Part shown: in pieces, positions 7,715 through 15,972 of the stretch
Numbering within the stretch: the first letter of the stretch is position 1
Layout of the letters: each line of letters begins with the position of its first letter
Source: JBBSMX01 sp038232935
Lineage (GTDB): Bacteria > Bacteroidota > Rhodothermia > Rhodothermales > JANQRZ01
Assembly (NCBI GenBank): GCA_038232935.1
Contig: JBBSMX010000029.1
Location: forward strand, 1 to 35,035
Reading direction: 5' to 3'
Length of the DNA: 35,035 nt
Program-made: the position numbers and the translations under genes
Notes under the pieces: generated by a model
The model's input: only the letters and a program-made list of their open reading frames with translations
What the model was told of the DNA's origin: nothing
The model's database searches: none

Positions 7715-9037
7715 ATGGCTCGCACTCCCGAACCGGCGGCTCCGGCAACTGGCCCCCGTCTCAACTTTCCCATCTTCGCGCTCGCGCTCTTCGGCGTGCT
7801 CGTCGTGGTCCACCTCTGGGTCCAGCAGCAGGCCGATTTCGTCTACGGCTGCACCGGCGCGGGCAGCGCGGAGACCGCCGTCGGCTGCGCCAGTGTGACC
7901 TCCAGCATCTACAGTTCGTTCCTCGGGGTGAGTCTGCTCGCGTGGGGCGCGCTGTTCTACTTGGCGTTGGCCGCGCTCAGGTTCGGCGTGGCGGTCGCGC
8001 AGCCGCCCACGAGCGAGATGCTGCGGAAGGCCAGCTTCGCCGTCGTCGGCATCGGGTTTCTGTTCGTGCTCTACCTCGTGAGCGTGCAGGCGTTCGTGCT
8101 CGGGCAGTTCTGCGTGCTCTGCCTCCTCTCGTCGCTCACCGTGGCGACGCTCTTCGTCCTCCACCTCGTCGAGTATTTCAAGGGGGCGAGCCCGACCGTC
8201 GCGCTCCGCGCCGCGCTCGGGCCGTACGCCATCGCTGCCGTCGCCCTCGTCGTGCTCGCCGGGGCCGACGTGCTGATCACGCGGAGCGCCGATGCGCCGA
8301 CCCCGCTCGCCCGGACGGAGGGTGCCGACGGGTCGGTTCAGAATGCCCGCGCGGCCGGCGGGGTCTCGGCCGAGTGCCGCTACGATGTCGAGACGCCGCG
8401 CTTCCGCGACTTCGACCGGCTCCTCACGATGGAGACGCCCTACGAAGGCAGCGCTGACGCCCCGATTCGGGTGATGAAGATCTTCGATCCGAACTGCCCG
8501 CACTGCAAGAGCTTGCACGACCAGCTCGAACGCATCATCCCGCAACTCGGAGATAAGGCGCGGTTTTACTACAAGCCGTATCCCATCTGGGACTACTCGG
8601 TCCCGCAGGTCCAGGCCCTCTACCTCGCCGGGGAAGAGGGCAAGTTCTTCGACATGCTCAACCTCCAGTTCGACAACCAGCAGGCGTTCGCCGCAGCGCG
8701 ACGTGATCCCTCGGGCGAAGGGATAGTCCTGCGCGGCCTCGCTCGGTTCGCCGATCAGATCGGGATGGACTCGGCGTACGTCCACCGGGAGATCGCCGCG
8801 CGGAAGTACGTCGGGCTGATCCAGCAGCAGAACGAGATCATCCAGGCGACCGGGATTCATAGCGTCCCGAAGCTCGTGATCGAGGGGAACGTCGTCGCCA
8901 GCACGCCGGAGGCGTTCACGACCGAGTGTCTCGGCGCCCTCATCGACCTCGCGGCTCGTGAGAAAGCCGCGGCGGAGGAACGCGCCGATGCGCCGCCAGG
9001 GGATGCCGAGGTCGCGCCGCCGCCGGCCGATTCCTAG
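7715..9037 (+). CDS. VKOR-DsbA fusion: vitamin K epoxide reductase-family membrane protein with periplasmic thioredoxin domain
   Basis: The 440-residue product joins a quinone-linked disulfide generator to its own thiol oxidase. Residues 18-190 form a VKOR four- to five-helix bundle. It has the loop cysteine pair Cys46/Cys58, the pattern CASVTSSIYSSFLGVSLLAWG (58-78) and the active-site CVLC (Cys133-Cys136) in a membrane helix. After a linker with one extra cysteine (Cys221), residues about 245-410 form a DsbA-like thioredoxin fold with CPHC (Cys261-Cys264). Electrons are expected to pass from folding exported proteins through CPHC to the VKOR cysteines and on to quinone. The C terminus is acidic and disordered-looking. 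This probably replaces DsbA/DsbB for exported proteins such as the secreted neighbours, though no partner is proven by context. Confidence 0.92.
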   Translation: MARTPEPAAPATGPRLNFPIFALALFGVLVVVHLWVQQQADFVYGCTGAGSAETAVGCASVTSSIYSSFLGVSLLAWGALFYLALAALRFGVAVAQPPTSEMLRKASFAVVGIGFLFVLYLVSVQAFVLGQFCVLCLLSSLTVATLFVLHLVEYFKGASPTVALRAALGPYAIAAVALVVLAGADVLITRSADAPTPLARTEGADGSVQNARAAGGVSAECRYDVETPRFRDFDRLLTMETPYEGSADAPIRVMKIFDPNCPHCKSLHDQLERIIPQLGDKARFYYKPYPIWDYSVPQVQALYLAGEEGKFFDMLNLQFDNQQAFAAARRDPSGEGIVLRGLARFADQIGMDSAYVHREIAARKYVGLIQQQNEIIQATGIHSVPKLVIEGNVVASTPEAFTTECLGALIDLAAREKAAAEERADAPPGDAEVAPPPADS

Positions 9038-9063
9038 TTCGAATACTACACCATCGTCGTTTT

Positions 9064-9093
9064 GGTAGGGGCGCAGCGCGCTGCGCCCCTACC
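9064..9093. repeat. REP-like palindrome, copy 2
   Basis: A perfect 30-base palindrome built of GGTAGGGGCGCAGCG and its reverse complement. It begins 26 bases after the VKOR-DsbA stop and lies 20 bases before the M14 peptidase start. It is the most symmetric of the three copies. Confidence 0.85.
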
Positions 9094-9113
9094 CGTTTTC
9101 AATCACCGGCCGC

Positions 9114-11693
9114 ATGCTCACCCGCACCGCCTATCTGGCTCTGCTCCTCGTCGCCGCGCCCGCCGCCTCCGCGCAGCACCTCCCGCTCGCGGCCGACTTC
9201 ACCGCCCCCGGCGTCACCAGCTACGACCCGGCGATTCCGACGCCGCAGGAGGTCATCGGGCACGAGATCGGGACGATGCACACGCGGCCCGAGCAGGTCG
9301 TCCGCTATTTCGAAGCGCTCGCGGCGGCGAGCCCGCGCGTGACGCTCGGCGAGCACGGACGGACGTACGAGGGGCGACCCCTCGTCCACGCCATCGTCGC
9401 CGCGCCGGGGACGGATTTGGAAGCTGTGCGGCAGGCGAACCTCCGGCTCTCCGACGCGCCTGTGTCCGTCAGCGACGCCGCACTCGGGGCGATGCCCGCC
9501 GTGGCGTACATGGGCTACAGCGTCCACGGCAACGAGGCTAGCGGGACCGAGGCCGCGCTCCTCCTGCTCTACCACCTCGCCGCCGGGCAGGGACCTGCCG
9601 TAGACGACGTGCTCGACCACGCCGTCGTCCTCATCGACCCGATGCTGAACCCCGATGGGCGCGACCGCTTCGTGGATTGGGTCAACGGCAACCGGGGCGG
9701 GACGGCCGGCTTCCCGTCGCTCGACGGGCAGGACCGCGAGCACGACGAGCCGTGGCCCGGCGGCCGGACGAACCACTACCTCTTCGACCTCAACCGCGAC
9801 TGGCTGCTGATGCAGCACCCCGAGTCCGTCGGGCGGATGGCGTTCTGGCATCGCTGGCGGCCCCAACTCTCGACCGACTTCCACGAGATGGGCGGCGACG
9901 CCACGTTCTTCTTCCAGCCCGGCATCCCGAGCCGCAACAACCCCAACACGCCCGCCGCCACGTTCGACCTCACCGGCGAGATCGCGATGTACCACGCCCG
10001 CGCGCTCGACCGCATCGGCTCGCTCTACTACTCGCAGGAGTCGTTCGACGATTTCTACTACGGCAAGGGCTCGACGTACCCCGACGTGAACGGCGGCGTC
10101 GGCATCCTCTTCGAGCAGGCCTCGAGCCGCGCCCTCGCTGCCGCGACCGCAAACGGTCGGCTCGATTACGCGGCGACGATCCGCAACCAGTTCGCCGCGT
10201 CGCTCTCGTCGCTCGAAGCCGTCGTGGCGCTCCGGGAGCCGATGCTCCGGCACCAGCGCGATTTCTACGCCGGGGCTTCGGACTTCGCTCGCGCGTCGGA
10301 CGTGAAGGGCTACGTGGTCGGGCTCGACGGCGACCGGACGCGGGTGCAGCATTTCGCCGAGCTTTTGACGCGCCACCGGATCCACGTATACGACCTCGCG
10401 CAGCCCGTCGAGGCGGGCGGCGAGCGGTTCGCACCGGGCGAGGCCTTCGTCGTGCCCGTCGCCCAGCCGCAGGCGCGGCTCCTCAAAGCGATGATGGAGC
10501 GCGTGACCGCGTTCGGCGACTCGCTCTTTTACGACGTCTCGGCGTGGACGCTGCCGCTCGCGTTCGGCGTTCGCTACGCCGAGATGACGCGTGACGTGGA
10601 CGGGCTACTCGGCCAGGAGGTAGACCTGGAGGCGCCACAGGGCGCGAGGTTCGGCGGGGAGCCGCGCTACGCGGCGCTCATCTACGCGGACTACGCCTAT
10701 CTCATCCCGTGGGGGCAGGCGTTCGCCCCGCGCGCGCTCGCCCGGCTGCAGCAGGCCGGCGTCCGGGTCCGGCTCGCCACCGAGCCCTTCGAGGTGACGG
10801 TCGGCGGTACGCGGCGGGCGTTCGGACGCGGGACGCTCGTGGTGCCGCTCGCTCAAGCGGACGTGGAGGCCGAGGCCGTCCATTCCCTCGTGAGCGACGC
10901 CGTGCAGGAGGACGAGGTCGATGTCATGTGGATCGACAGCGGGCTGACGCCGAGCGGGCCGGACCTCGGAAGCCGGTCGATGCCGGTGCTGGACCTGCCG
11001 CGCGTGGCGCTCCTCGCGGGTGAGGGCACGGACTCGTACAGCGTCGGCGAGGCGTGGCACCTGCTGACGGAGCGGGCCGGACTGCCCGTCTCCCTCCTCG
11101 ACCGCGATGCCTTCGCCGACGCCGACCTCAGCCGTTACAACACTGTCGCCGTCGTCGGCACCTTTCGAGGGTTCGACGAGGCCGTAGCGGAGAAGCTGAA
11201 AGCGTGGGTGCGGAACGGCGGCACGCTCATCGTTACCGAGGGAGCCGCGAGCAGTGCCGCTGAGCACGGCCTCGTAGAGCTCGAAAAGCGGAAGGCGGAG
11301 GAAGACAGCACGCGCTATGCCTATGCCGAGGTGTCGGATGCGCGGGGCGCGCAGGTGATCGGCGGGGCCATCTTCGAGGCCGCGCTCGACACGACGCACC
11401 CGCTCGCGTTCGGGCACGGGGCGCAACTGCCGCTGTTCAAAAGCAATACGCTCATGTTCGACCGCTCCGCCAAGCCCGGCACGAACGTCGCGGTTTACGC
11501 CGAGGACCCGCTGATGAGCGGGTACATCTCGTCGCCGAACCTCGCTCGGCTGGGCGGCGCGGCGGCGATTGTCGGGCAGCGCCTCGGTCGCGGCCACGTC
11601 GTCCTCTTCGACTTCGACCCGAACTTCCGAGCGTTCTGGTGGGGGACGCAGGGCCTCTTCCTCAACGCCGTCTTCTTCGGCGGCACGTTCTGA
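9114..11693 (+). CDS. Secreted M14-family zinc carboxypeptidase
   Basis: This 859-residue exported metallopeptidase has a signal peptide (1-20, LALLLVAAPAASA, cut before QHLP). A peptidase M14 domain follows (about 55-350). The zinc ligands are visible as HGNE (His138, Glu141) and DFHEMG (His257). The substrate-binding motifs NPDG (179-182) and DLNRDW (225-230) are present, and the likely catalytic glutamate is in ILFEQASS (Glu334). About 500 further residues follow. They include a Rossmann-like segment (SRYNTVAVVGTFRGFDEAVAEKLKAWVRNGGTLIV region, about 675-720) resembling glutamine-amidotransferase/ThuA-like folds often found at the end of such large Bacteroidota M14 proteins. The role is probably degradation of peptides outside the cell or in the periplasm. 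A palindromic repeat lies immediately upstream and no convincing promoter is visible. Confidence 0.92.
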   Translation: MLTRTAYLALLLVAAPAASAQHLPLAADFTAPGVTSYDPAIPTPQEVIGHEIGTMHTRPEQVVRYFEALAAASPRVTLGEHGRTYEGRPLVHAIVAAPGTDLEAVRQANLRLSDAPVSVSDAALGAMPAVAYMGYSVHGNEASGTEAALLLLYHLAAGQGPAVDDVLDHAVVLIDPMLNPDGRDRFVDWVNGNRGGTAGFPSLDGQDREHDEPWPGGRTNHYLFDLNRDWLLMQHPESVGRMAFWHRWRPQLSTDFHEMGGDATFFFQPGIPSRNNPNTPAATFDLTGEIAMYHARALDRIGSLYYSQESFDDFYYGKGSTYPDVNGGVGILFEQASSRALAAATANGRLDYAATIRNQFAASLSSLEAVVALREPMLRHQRDFYAGASDFARASDVKGYVVGLDGDRTRVQHFAELLTRHRIHVYDLAQPVEAGGERFAPGEAFVVPVAQPQARLLKAMMERVTAFGDSLFYDVSAWTLPLAFGVRYAEMTRDVDGLLGQEVDLEAPQGARFGGEPRYAALIYADYAYLIPWGQAFAPRALARLQQAGVRVRLATEPFEVTVGGTRRAFGRGTLVVPLAQADVEAEAVHSLVSDAVQEDEVDVMWIDSGLTPSGPDLGSRSMPVLDLPRVALLAGEGTDSYSVGEAWHLLTERAGLPVSLLDRDAFADADLSRYNTVAVVGTFRGFDEAVAEKLKAWVRNGGTLIVTEGAASSAAEHGLVELEKRKAEEDSTRYAYAEVSDARGAQVIGGAIFEAALDTTHPLAFGHGAQLPLFKSNTLMFDRSAKPGTNVAVYAEDPLMSGYISSPNLARLGGAAAIVGQRLGRGHVVLFDFDPNFRAFWWGTQGLFLNAVFFGGTF

Positions 11694-11769
11694 GGGCGTA
11701 GCCCCGCCGCGTCGGCACGGATGGAGCGGCGGTGGCTGTACCTTGCGGCCGTACCCACCTGTTTACCTG

Positions 11770-12798
11770 ATGAGCCGAGTCACCGAAGCGTTCGCCAAGT
11801 TCTACCTGTGGCTGCAAGGGGCTACGGGGCTCAGCGAGGCCACGCTCGACCACCTCCTCAGCACGCTGGGCGTCGTCGTCGTGCTGGGCGTCGCGCGGGC
11901 GTTCGTCATTCGGGTGATCAACAAGCGGACGACGGACGTACGCTCGCAGTACCAGTGGCGCAAGACGGCCAGCTACACCATCGTCGTGCTCGGATTCCTC
12001 ATCGTCGGGCGCATCTGGATCGACGAGTTCGGCGAACTCGGGACGTTCCTCGGCCTCGTCTCGGCCGGCATCGCGATCGCCCTCAAGGACCCGATCACGA
12101 ACGTCGCCGGGTGGGGGTTCATCGTGTGGCGGCGGCCGTTCGGGCCGGGCGACCGCATCGAGATCCGAGGGTTCGCAGGCGACGTGATCGACCAGCGGCT
12201 CTTCCAGTTCACCCTCCTCGAGATCGGCACGCCGACGGGGGCGGCGCAGTCGACGGGCCGGATCATCCACATCCCCAACGGGATGGCGTTCACGGAGCCG
12301 GTGACGAACTACACACGCGGCTTCCCCTACATCTGGAACGAGATCCCCATCGTGGTCACGTTCGAGAGCGACTGGCGGGCGACGAAGGAGATCCTCCTGC
12401 AGATCGCTCAGGAGAAGGCCGAGGAGTTGAGCCCCGACGCCGAGCGGAAGGTGCGGCAGGCTGCGCAGGAGTTCATGATTTTCTACTCCAAGCTCACCCC
12501 GACCGTCTACACGAGCGTCGTCGACGACGGCGTCCGGTTCACGATCCGCTACCTCGTCGAGCCCCGGCGGCGGCGCGGCAGCGAGGAGGTGCTGTGGGAG
12601 GCCATCCTCGACGCCTTCGGCGAGCGCGACGACATCGACTTCGCGTACCCGACGCAGCGGTTCTTTCAGAACGTCACCGAGGGCAAGCCCGAGGCGCGGG
12701 CGCGCCCCGGCGAGTTTGCAGGCAATGGCGGTCCAGAGGGGCAGCGGACTGCGAGCAGCGGGCCGACGGCCGAGGACGAGGGCACGACGACGCGCTGA
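11770..12798 (+). CDS. MscS-family mechanosensitive ion channel
   Basis: A 342-residue small-conductance mechanosensitive channel protein that should open under membrane tension and release solutes on osmotic downshock. There are two N-terminal helices (about 30-50 and 68-87). A pore-lining helix follows (about 90-112; TFLGLVSAGIAIALKDPITN). It leads into the MscS beta domain with PFGPGDRIEI (123-132) and the hallmark GRIIHIPNGMAFTEPVTNYT (163-182). The C-terminal alpha/beta domain runs to about 300, then a disordered tail. ATG 11770 is chosen because the open frame upstream overlaps the peptidase gene and encodes low-complexity sequence. TACCTTGC (11739-11746), a degenerate TAnnTTTG box, sits 24 bases upstream. 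A palindromic repeat begins 17 bases after the stop. Confidence 0.9.
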   Translation: MSRVTEAFAKFYLWLQGATGLSEATLDHLLSTLGVVVVLGVARAFVIRVINKRTTDVRSQYQWRKTASYTIVVLGFLIVGRIWIDEFGELGTFLGLVSAGIAIALKDPITNVAGWGFIVWRRPFGPGDRIEIRGFAGDVIDQRLFQFTLLEIGTPTGAAQSTGRIIHIPNGMAFTEPVTNYTRGFPYIWNEIPIVVTFESDWRATKEILLQIAQEKAEELSPDAERKVRQAAQEFMIFYSKLTPTVYTSVVDDGVRFTIRYLVEPRRRRGSEEVLWEAILDAFGERDDIDFAYPTQRFFQNVTEGKPEARARPGEFAGNGGPEGQRTASSGPTAEDEGTTTR

Positions 12799-12814
12799 CC
12801 CGATGGTAGGGATG

Positions 12815-12842
12815 GTAGGGGCGCAGCGCGCTGTGCCCCTAC
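12815..12842. repeat. REP-like palindrome, copy 3
   Basis: A 28-base unit identical to copy 1 at 7620-7647, including the single G-T asymmetry. It is preceded by a short direct duplication (GATGGTAGG twice, 12802-12819), as if the repeat boundary had been copied once. It lies 16 bases after the MscS stop. Confidence 0.82.
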
Positions 12843-12918
12843 GGGATGGCCCCTCGCCGGAACGCGGGCGTGGGCGTGTCGTATCGCCCCGTCCCCTCAT
12901 CCCCGTGCCCTTCCGCCC

Positions 12919-15039
12919 ATGCCGAATCGTCTCGCAGACACGCAGAGCCCCTACCTCCTCCAGCACGCCGACAACCCCGTCGACTGGTATCCATGGGGCG
13001 AGGAGGCGTTTGAGAAAGCGCGACGCGAGGACAAGCCCATCTTCCTCTCGGTCGGCTACGCGACGTGCCACTGGTGCCACGTCATGGAGCACGAGTCGTT
13101 CGAGGACGACGAGGTGGCGCGCCTTCTCAACGAGCACTTCATCGCCATCAAGGTGGACCGCGAGGAGCGGCCGGACGTGGACGCCCTCTACATGAGCGTG
13201 ACGCAGGCGCTCACCGGGCACGGTGGTTGGCCGATGACCGTCCTGATGACGCCCGACCGGAAGCCGTTCTTCGCCGGCACGTACTTCCCGAAGCACGGGC
13301 GCGGCGGCCGGCCGGGGATGATGGACCTCCTCCCTCAGATCGCCGCGACGTGGGACGAAGACCGCGAGCGCGTCGACGCTTCGGCCGAGCAGATCACCGA
13401 AGCTATCCGCAACGGACTGTCGCAACAGACGGCGGGCGACGCGCTCGGCGAGGACGCGCTCGCGGCGGCCTACAACGGCCTCGCCGGTCGGTTCGACCCC
13501 GAGGCGGGCGGCTTCGGCGGGTCGCCCAAGTTTCCGACCCCGCACAACCTCCTCTTCCTGCTTCGCGAAGCGCAGCGCCTCGGGCCGGAGACCCTCGTCG
13601 GCGCGCGCGCGCTTCACATGGTCGAGGAGACGTTGGGGGCGATGCGGCGCGGCGGCATCTTCGACCACATCGGCTTCGGCTTCCACCGCTACTCGACGGA
13701 CCGCGTGTGGAAGCTGCCGCACTTCGAGAAGATGCTCTACGACCAGGCGCTTCTGACGATGGCGTACACCGAGGCGTTCGAGGCGACGCACAACCCGGTC
13801 TACCGCCGCACGGCCGAAGAGATCTTCTCCTACGTCGAGCGCGACCTCACGAGCGAGCAGGGCGCGTTCTATTCCGCCGAAGACGCCGACTCGCTCAACG
13901 CCGAGGGGGAGAAAGAAGAGGGCGCATTCTACGTCTGGACGTGGAAGGAACTCATGCAGGCCGTCGGCGAGCGGAACGGCGTCATCACGGCCGCCCTCTT
14001 CAACGTCGAGCGGGAAGGCAACTTCCGCGACGAGGCCACGCGCGAGATGACCGGCGCGAACGTCCTCTTCCGCACCGTCGACGACGCCGAGGCCGCCGAG
14101 CGCCTCGATACTCCGGAAGAGGGGTTGCGCCAGCGGATCGACGGAATCCGCGAGCAACTGTTCGACGTGCGGGCGCGCCGCCCGCGTCCCCTCCTCGACG
14201 ACAAGGTGCTCACCGATTGGAACGGGCTCATGATCGCCGCGCTCGCCAAAGCGGCCCGTGCGTTCGGCGAACCGGAGTATGCCGCCCGCGCCGCACGGGC
14301 CGCCGACTTCCTTCTCGGCACGATGCGGACGGACGACGGTCGCCTGCTCCACCGCTTCCGCAACGGCCACGCCGGCATCCCCGCGCTCCTCGACGACTAT
14401 GCCTTCCTCGTGTGGGGACTCGTCGAACTCTACCAGACGACCTTCGAGACACGCTTCCTCCGCACGGCGCTCGACCTCAACCGGACGATGCTCCGGCACT
14501 TCGAGGACGAGGAGCACGGCGGCCTCTTCCTCTCGCCCGACGACGGCGAGGCCCTGCTCGTCCGGCAGAAGGAGTATTACGACGGGGCCATCCCGTCGGG
14601 CAACTCCGTGGCCTTCCTCAACAACCTCCGGCTCGGCCGCCTCACGGGGCAGGCCGAGTTGGAAGAGGTCGCCGAGCGGATCGGGCGGTCGTCCGGTGCG
14701 GTGGCGGAGCACCCCATCGCGCACACGATGATGATGAGCGCGCTCGCCTTCGGGGTCGGCCCGGCGCAGGAGGTCACGATCGCGGGCGAGCCGGGCGCAG
14801 CCGACACGGTGGCACTGCTGGACGCGCTGCGCAGCCGCTACCTCCCGAACGCCGTCGTCCACCTCCGTCCGCCGGATGGGAGCGAGGTCACCGAAGTGGC
14901 TCCGTACACCGAAGCGCAGACGATGCGCGATGGCAAAGCGACCGCCTACGTCTGCGAGCACTACGCCTGCCAGACCCCGACGACCGAACCGGCCGAAATG
15001 GTGCGCCAACTCGAAACGGCCATCACGAGCACGCCGTAG
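12919..15039 (+). CDS. DUF255 / thioredoxin-domain protein (YyaL, SPATA20 family)
   Basis: The 706-residue protein begins with the near-invariant family opening NRLADTQSPYLLQHADNPVDW. It then carries a thioredoxin-like domain (about 1-165) with the active-site motif CHWC (Cys50-Cys53) followed by HVMEHESFED. Residues about 170-700 form an (alpha/alpha)6 barrel like N-acylglucosamine 2-epimerases and six-hairpin glycosidases (SPKFPTPHNL, HLPHFEKMLYDQA-type segment, LTDWNGLMI). Members are common from bacteria to animals and their reaction is not established. There is no signal peptide, so it should be cytosolic. Length and motifs are complete. A palindromic repeat lies 76 bases upstream. Confidence 0.92.
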   Translation: MPNRLADTQSPYLLQHADNPVDWYPWGEEAFEKARREDKPIFLSVGYATCHWCHVMEHESFEDDEVARLLNEHFIAIKVDREERPDVDALYMSVTQALTGHGGWPMTVLMTPDRKPFFAGTYFPKHGRGGRPGMMDLLPQIAATWDEDRERVDASAEQITEAIRNGLSQQTAGDALGEDALAAAYNGLAGRFDPEAGGFGGSPKFPTPHNLLFLLREAQRLGPETLVGARALHMVEETLGAMRRGGIFDHIGFGFHRYSTDRVWKLPHFEKMLYDQALLTMAYTEAFEATHNPVYRRTAEEIFSYVERDLTSEQGAFYSAEDADSLNAEGEKEEGAFYVWTWKELMQAVGERNGVITAALFNVEREGNFRDEATREMTGANVLFRTVDDAEAAERLDTPEEGLRQRIDGIREQLFDVRARRPRPLLDDKVLTDWNGLMIAALAKAARAFGEPEYAARAARAADFLLGTMRTDDGRLLHRFRNGHAGIPALLDDYAFLVWGLVELYQTTFETRFLRTALDLNRTMLRHFEDEEHGGLFLSPDDGEALLVRQKEYYDGAIPSGNSVAFLNNLRLGRLTGQAELEEVAERIGRSSGAVAEHPIAHTMMMSALAFGVGPAQEVTIAGEPGAADTVALLDALRSRYLPNAVVHLRPPDGSEVTEVAPYTEAQTMRDGKATAYVCEHYACQTPTTEPAEMVRQLETAITSTP

Positions 15040-15046
15040 CGGACCC

Positions 15047-15091
15047 CCAGCTTCTCACGTGGTCGCTGCGCTCCCAAACGTGAAAAGCTGG
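15047..15091. terminator. Long hairpin between convergent genes
   Basis: CCAGCTTCTCACGT (15047-15060) pairs with ACGTGAAAAGCTGG (15078-15091) over 14 positions with one C-A mismatch and a 17-base loop. It lies between the convergent DUF255 and GGGP synthase genes, 7 bases after one stop and 25 bases from the other. No proper T-run follows on either strand, so a bidirectional, factor-assisted termination role is an inference. Confidence 0.5.
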
Positions 15092-15116
15092 CCCACCTTC
15101 AAAGGAGACAGCCGCG

Positions 15117-15899
15117 CTACCCCAGCGGCTGTGGGACGGTCGCGTGCGCCGCTGCCGCGAGGTCGGCGATGTAGCTCGCGTCCCCGTTCTGCTCGATGGC
15201 GTTGCCGACGACGACGAACCGCGCGCCGGCCGCCACCTTCCGCGCGACCGCCTGCGGCGTGCGTAGGCCGCCGCCCACGACGAGCGGGATCGCGCACGTT
15301 TCGGTGATCGCGCCGATCATTTCCTCCGACACCGGGTGCTCCGCTCCGGAGCCGCCGTCGGTGAAGAGCAGCCGCATCCCCATCATCTCAGCCGCGAGCG
15401 CCGTCGCCGCGGCGATCTCGGGCTTGTTGCGAGGGAGGGGGGCCGAGCCGCTCATGTACTGCGCCGTCGTCATCGGCCCGCTCTCGACGAGCATGTAGCC
15501 CGTCGCGATCGGCTCGATCCCGAGTCGGCGGATCATGGGCGCGGCGTGGACGTGCTGCCCGATGAGGTGTTCGGGGTTGCGCCCGCTCACCACCGAGAGG
15601 TAGAGCACGGCGTCGAGCGACGCCGCGATCTGGCAGAGCGTGCCGGGGAAACCGACGATGGGGAGGTCCGTCACCGCCTTGAGTGCCCCGACGTAGCGGT
15701 CGAGTTCGACGGCGTGCATCAGGCTGCCGCCGATGAAGAGGGCGTCCACGTCCGCTCCGACGCACCGCTCGGCGAAGGCCGGGAGGGCGTCCTCGCTCAG
15801 CTTGTCGGGGTCGATCAGGACGATGAACCCTGCGCCCTTGCGATGGGCGGTCGCCAGCAGGTGGTCGTAGGTGGAGTGACCGTTGGACGAGGCAGACAC
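15117..15899 (-). CDS. Geranylgeranylglyceryl/heptaprenylglyceryl phosphate synthase family (bacterial GGGPS)
   Basis: A 260-residue TIM-barrel prenyltransferase that joins a polyprenyl diphosphate to sn-glycerol-1-phosphate, the first ether-lipid step of archaea. Family landmarks are present: FIVLIDPDK (25-33), DALFIGGSL (52-60), GFPGTLCQI (83-91), ATGYMLVESGP (132-142), TDGGSGAEHPVS (180-191) and PLVVGGGLRTP (205-215). The glycerophosphate site, usually Tyr-x-(Glu/Asp)-Ala-Gly-Ser-Gly, here reads LFTDGGSGA. Homologues are known in many Bacteroidota, but the lipid they serve is less clear. The start is GTG (15899). It is the last gene of a minus-strand run behind the beta-lactamase gene (73-base gap). 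A TACCTTCC box (15945-15938) could be a weak own promoter. Confidence 0.9.
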   Translation of the reverse strand: MSASSNGHSTYDHLLATAHRKGAGFIVLIDPDKLSEDALPAFAERCVGADVDALFIGGSLMHAVELDRYVGALKAVTDLPIVGFPGTLCQIAASLDAVLYLSVVSGRNPEHLIGQHVHAAPMIRRLGIEPIATGYMLVESGPMTTAQYMSGSAPLPRNKPEIAAATALAAEMMGMRLLFTDGGSGAEHPVSEEMIGAITETCAIPLVVGGGLRTPQAVARKVAAGARFVVVGNAIEQNGDASYIADLAAAAHATVPQPLG

Positions 15900-15972
15900 G
15901 GTGACACGGGTGGGTTAGAGCGGCGCGAGAGGCGCATGGAAGGTAGCCCGCACCCGGCCGTTTCGCAAGGCG

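Noticed and set aside
5770..7773. A 667-codon minus-strand frame opposite the acyl-CoA carboxylase gene
   Set aside because: The plus-strand gene has unmistakable carboxyltransferase motifs; the mirror frame has none.
7620..12842. The three palindromes as a CRISPR array or as transposon ends
   Set aside because: Spacing is about 1.4 and 3.7 kb with genes between, there are no cas genes, and no transposase lies between any pair.
11662..15009. A 1115-codon open frame on the minus strand, antisense to the MscS and DUF255 genes
   Set aside because: The opposite strand encodes proteins with clear family motifs (GRIIHIPNG, CHWC). The antisense product is an R/E/V-rich composition with no domain, as expected for a mirror frame in GC-rich codon-biased DNA.
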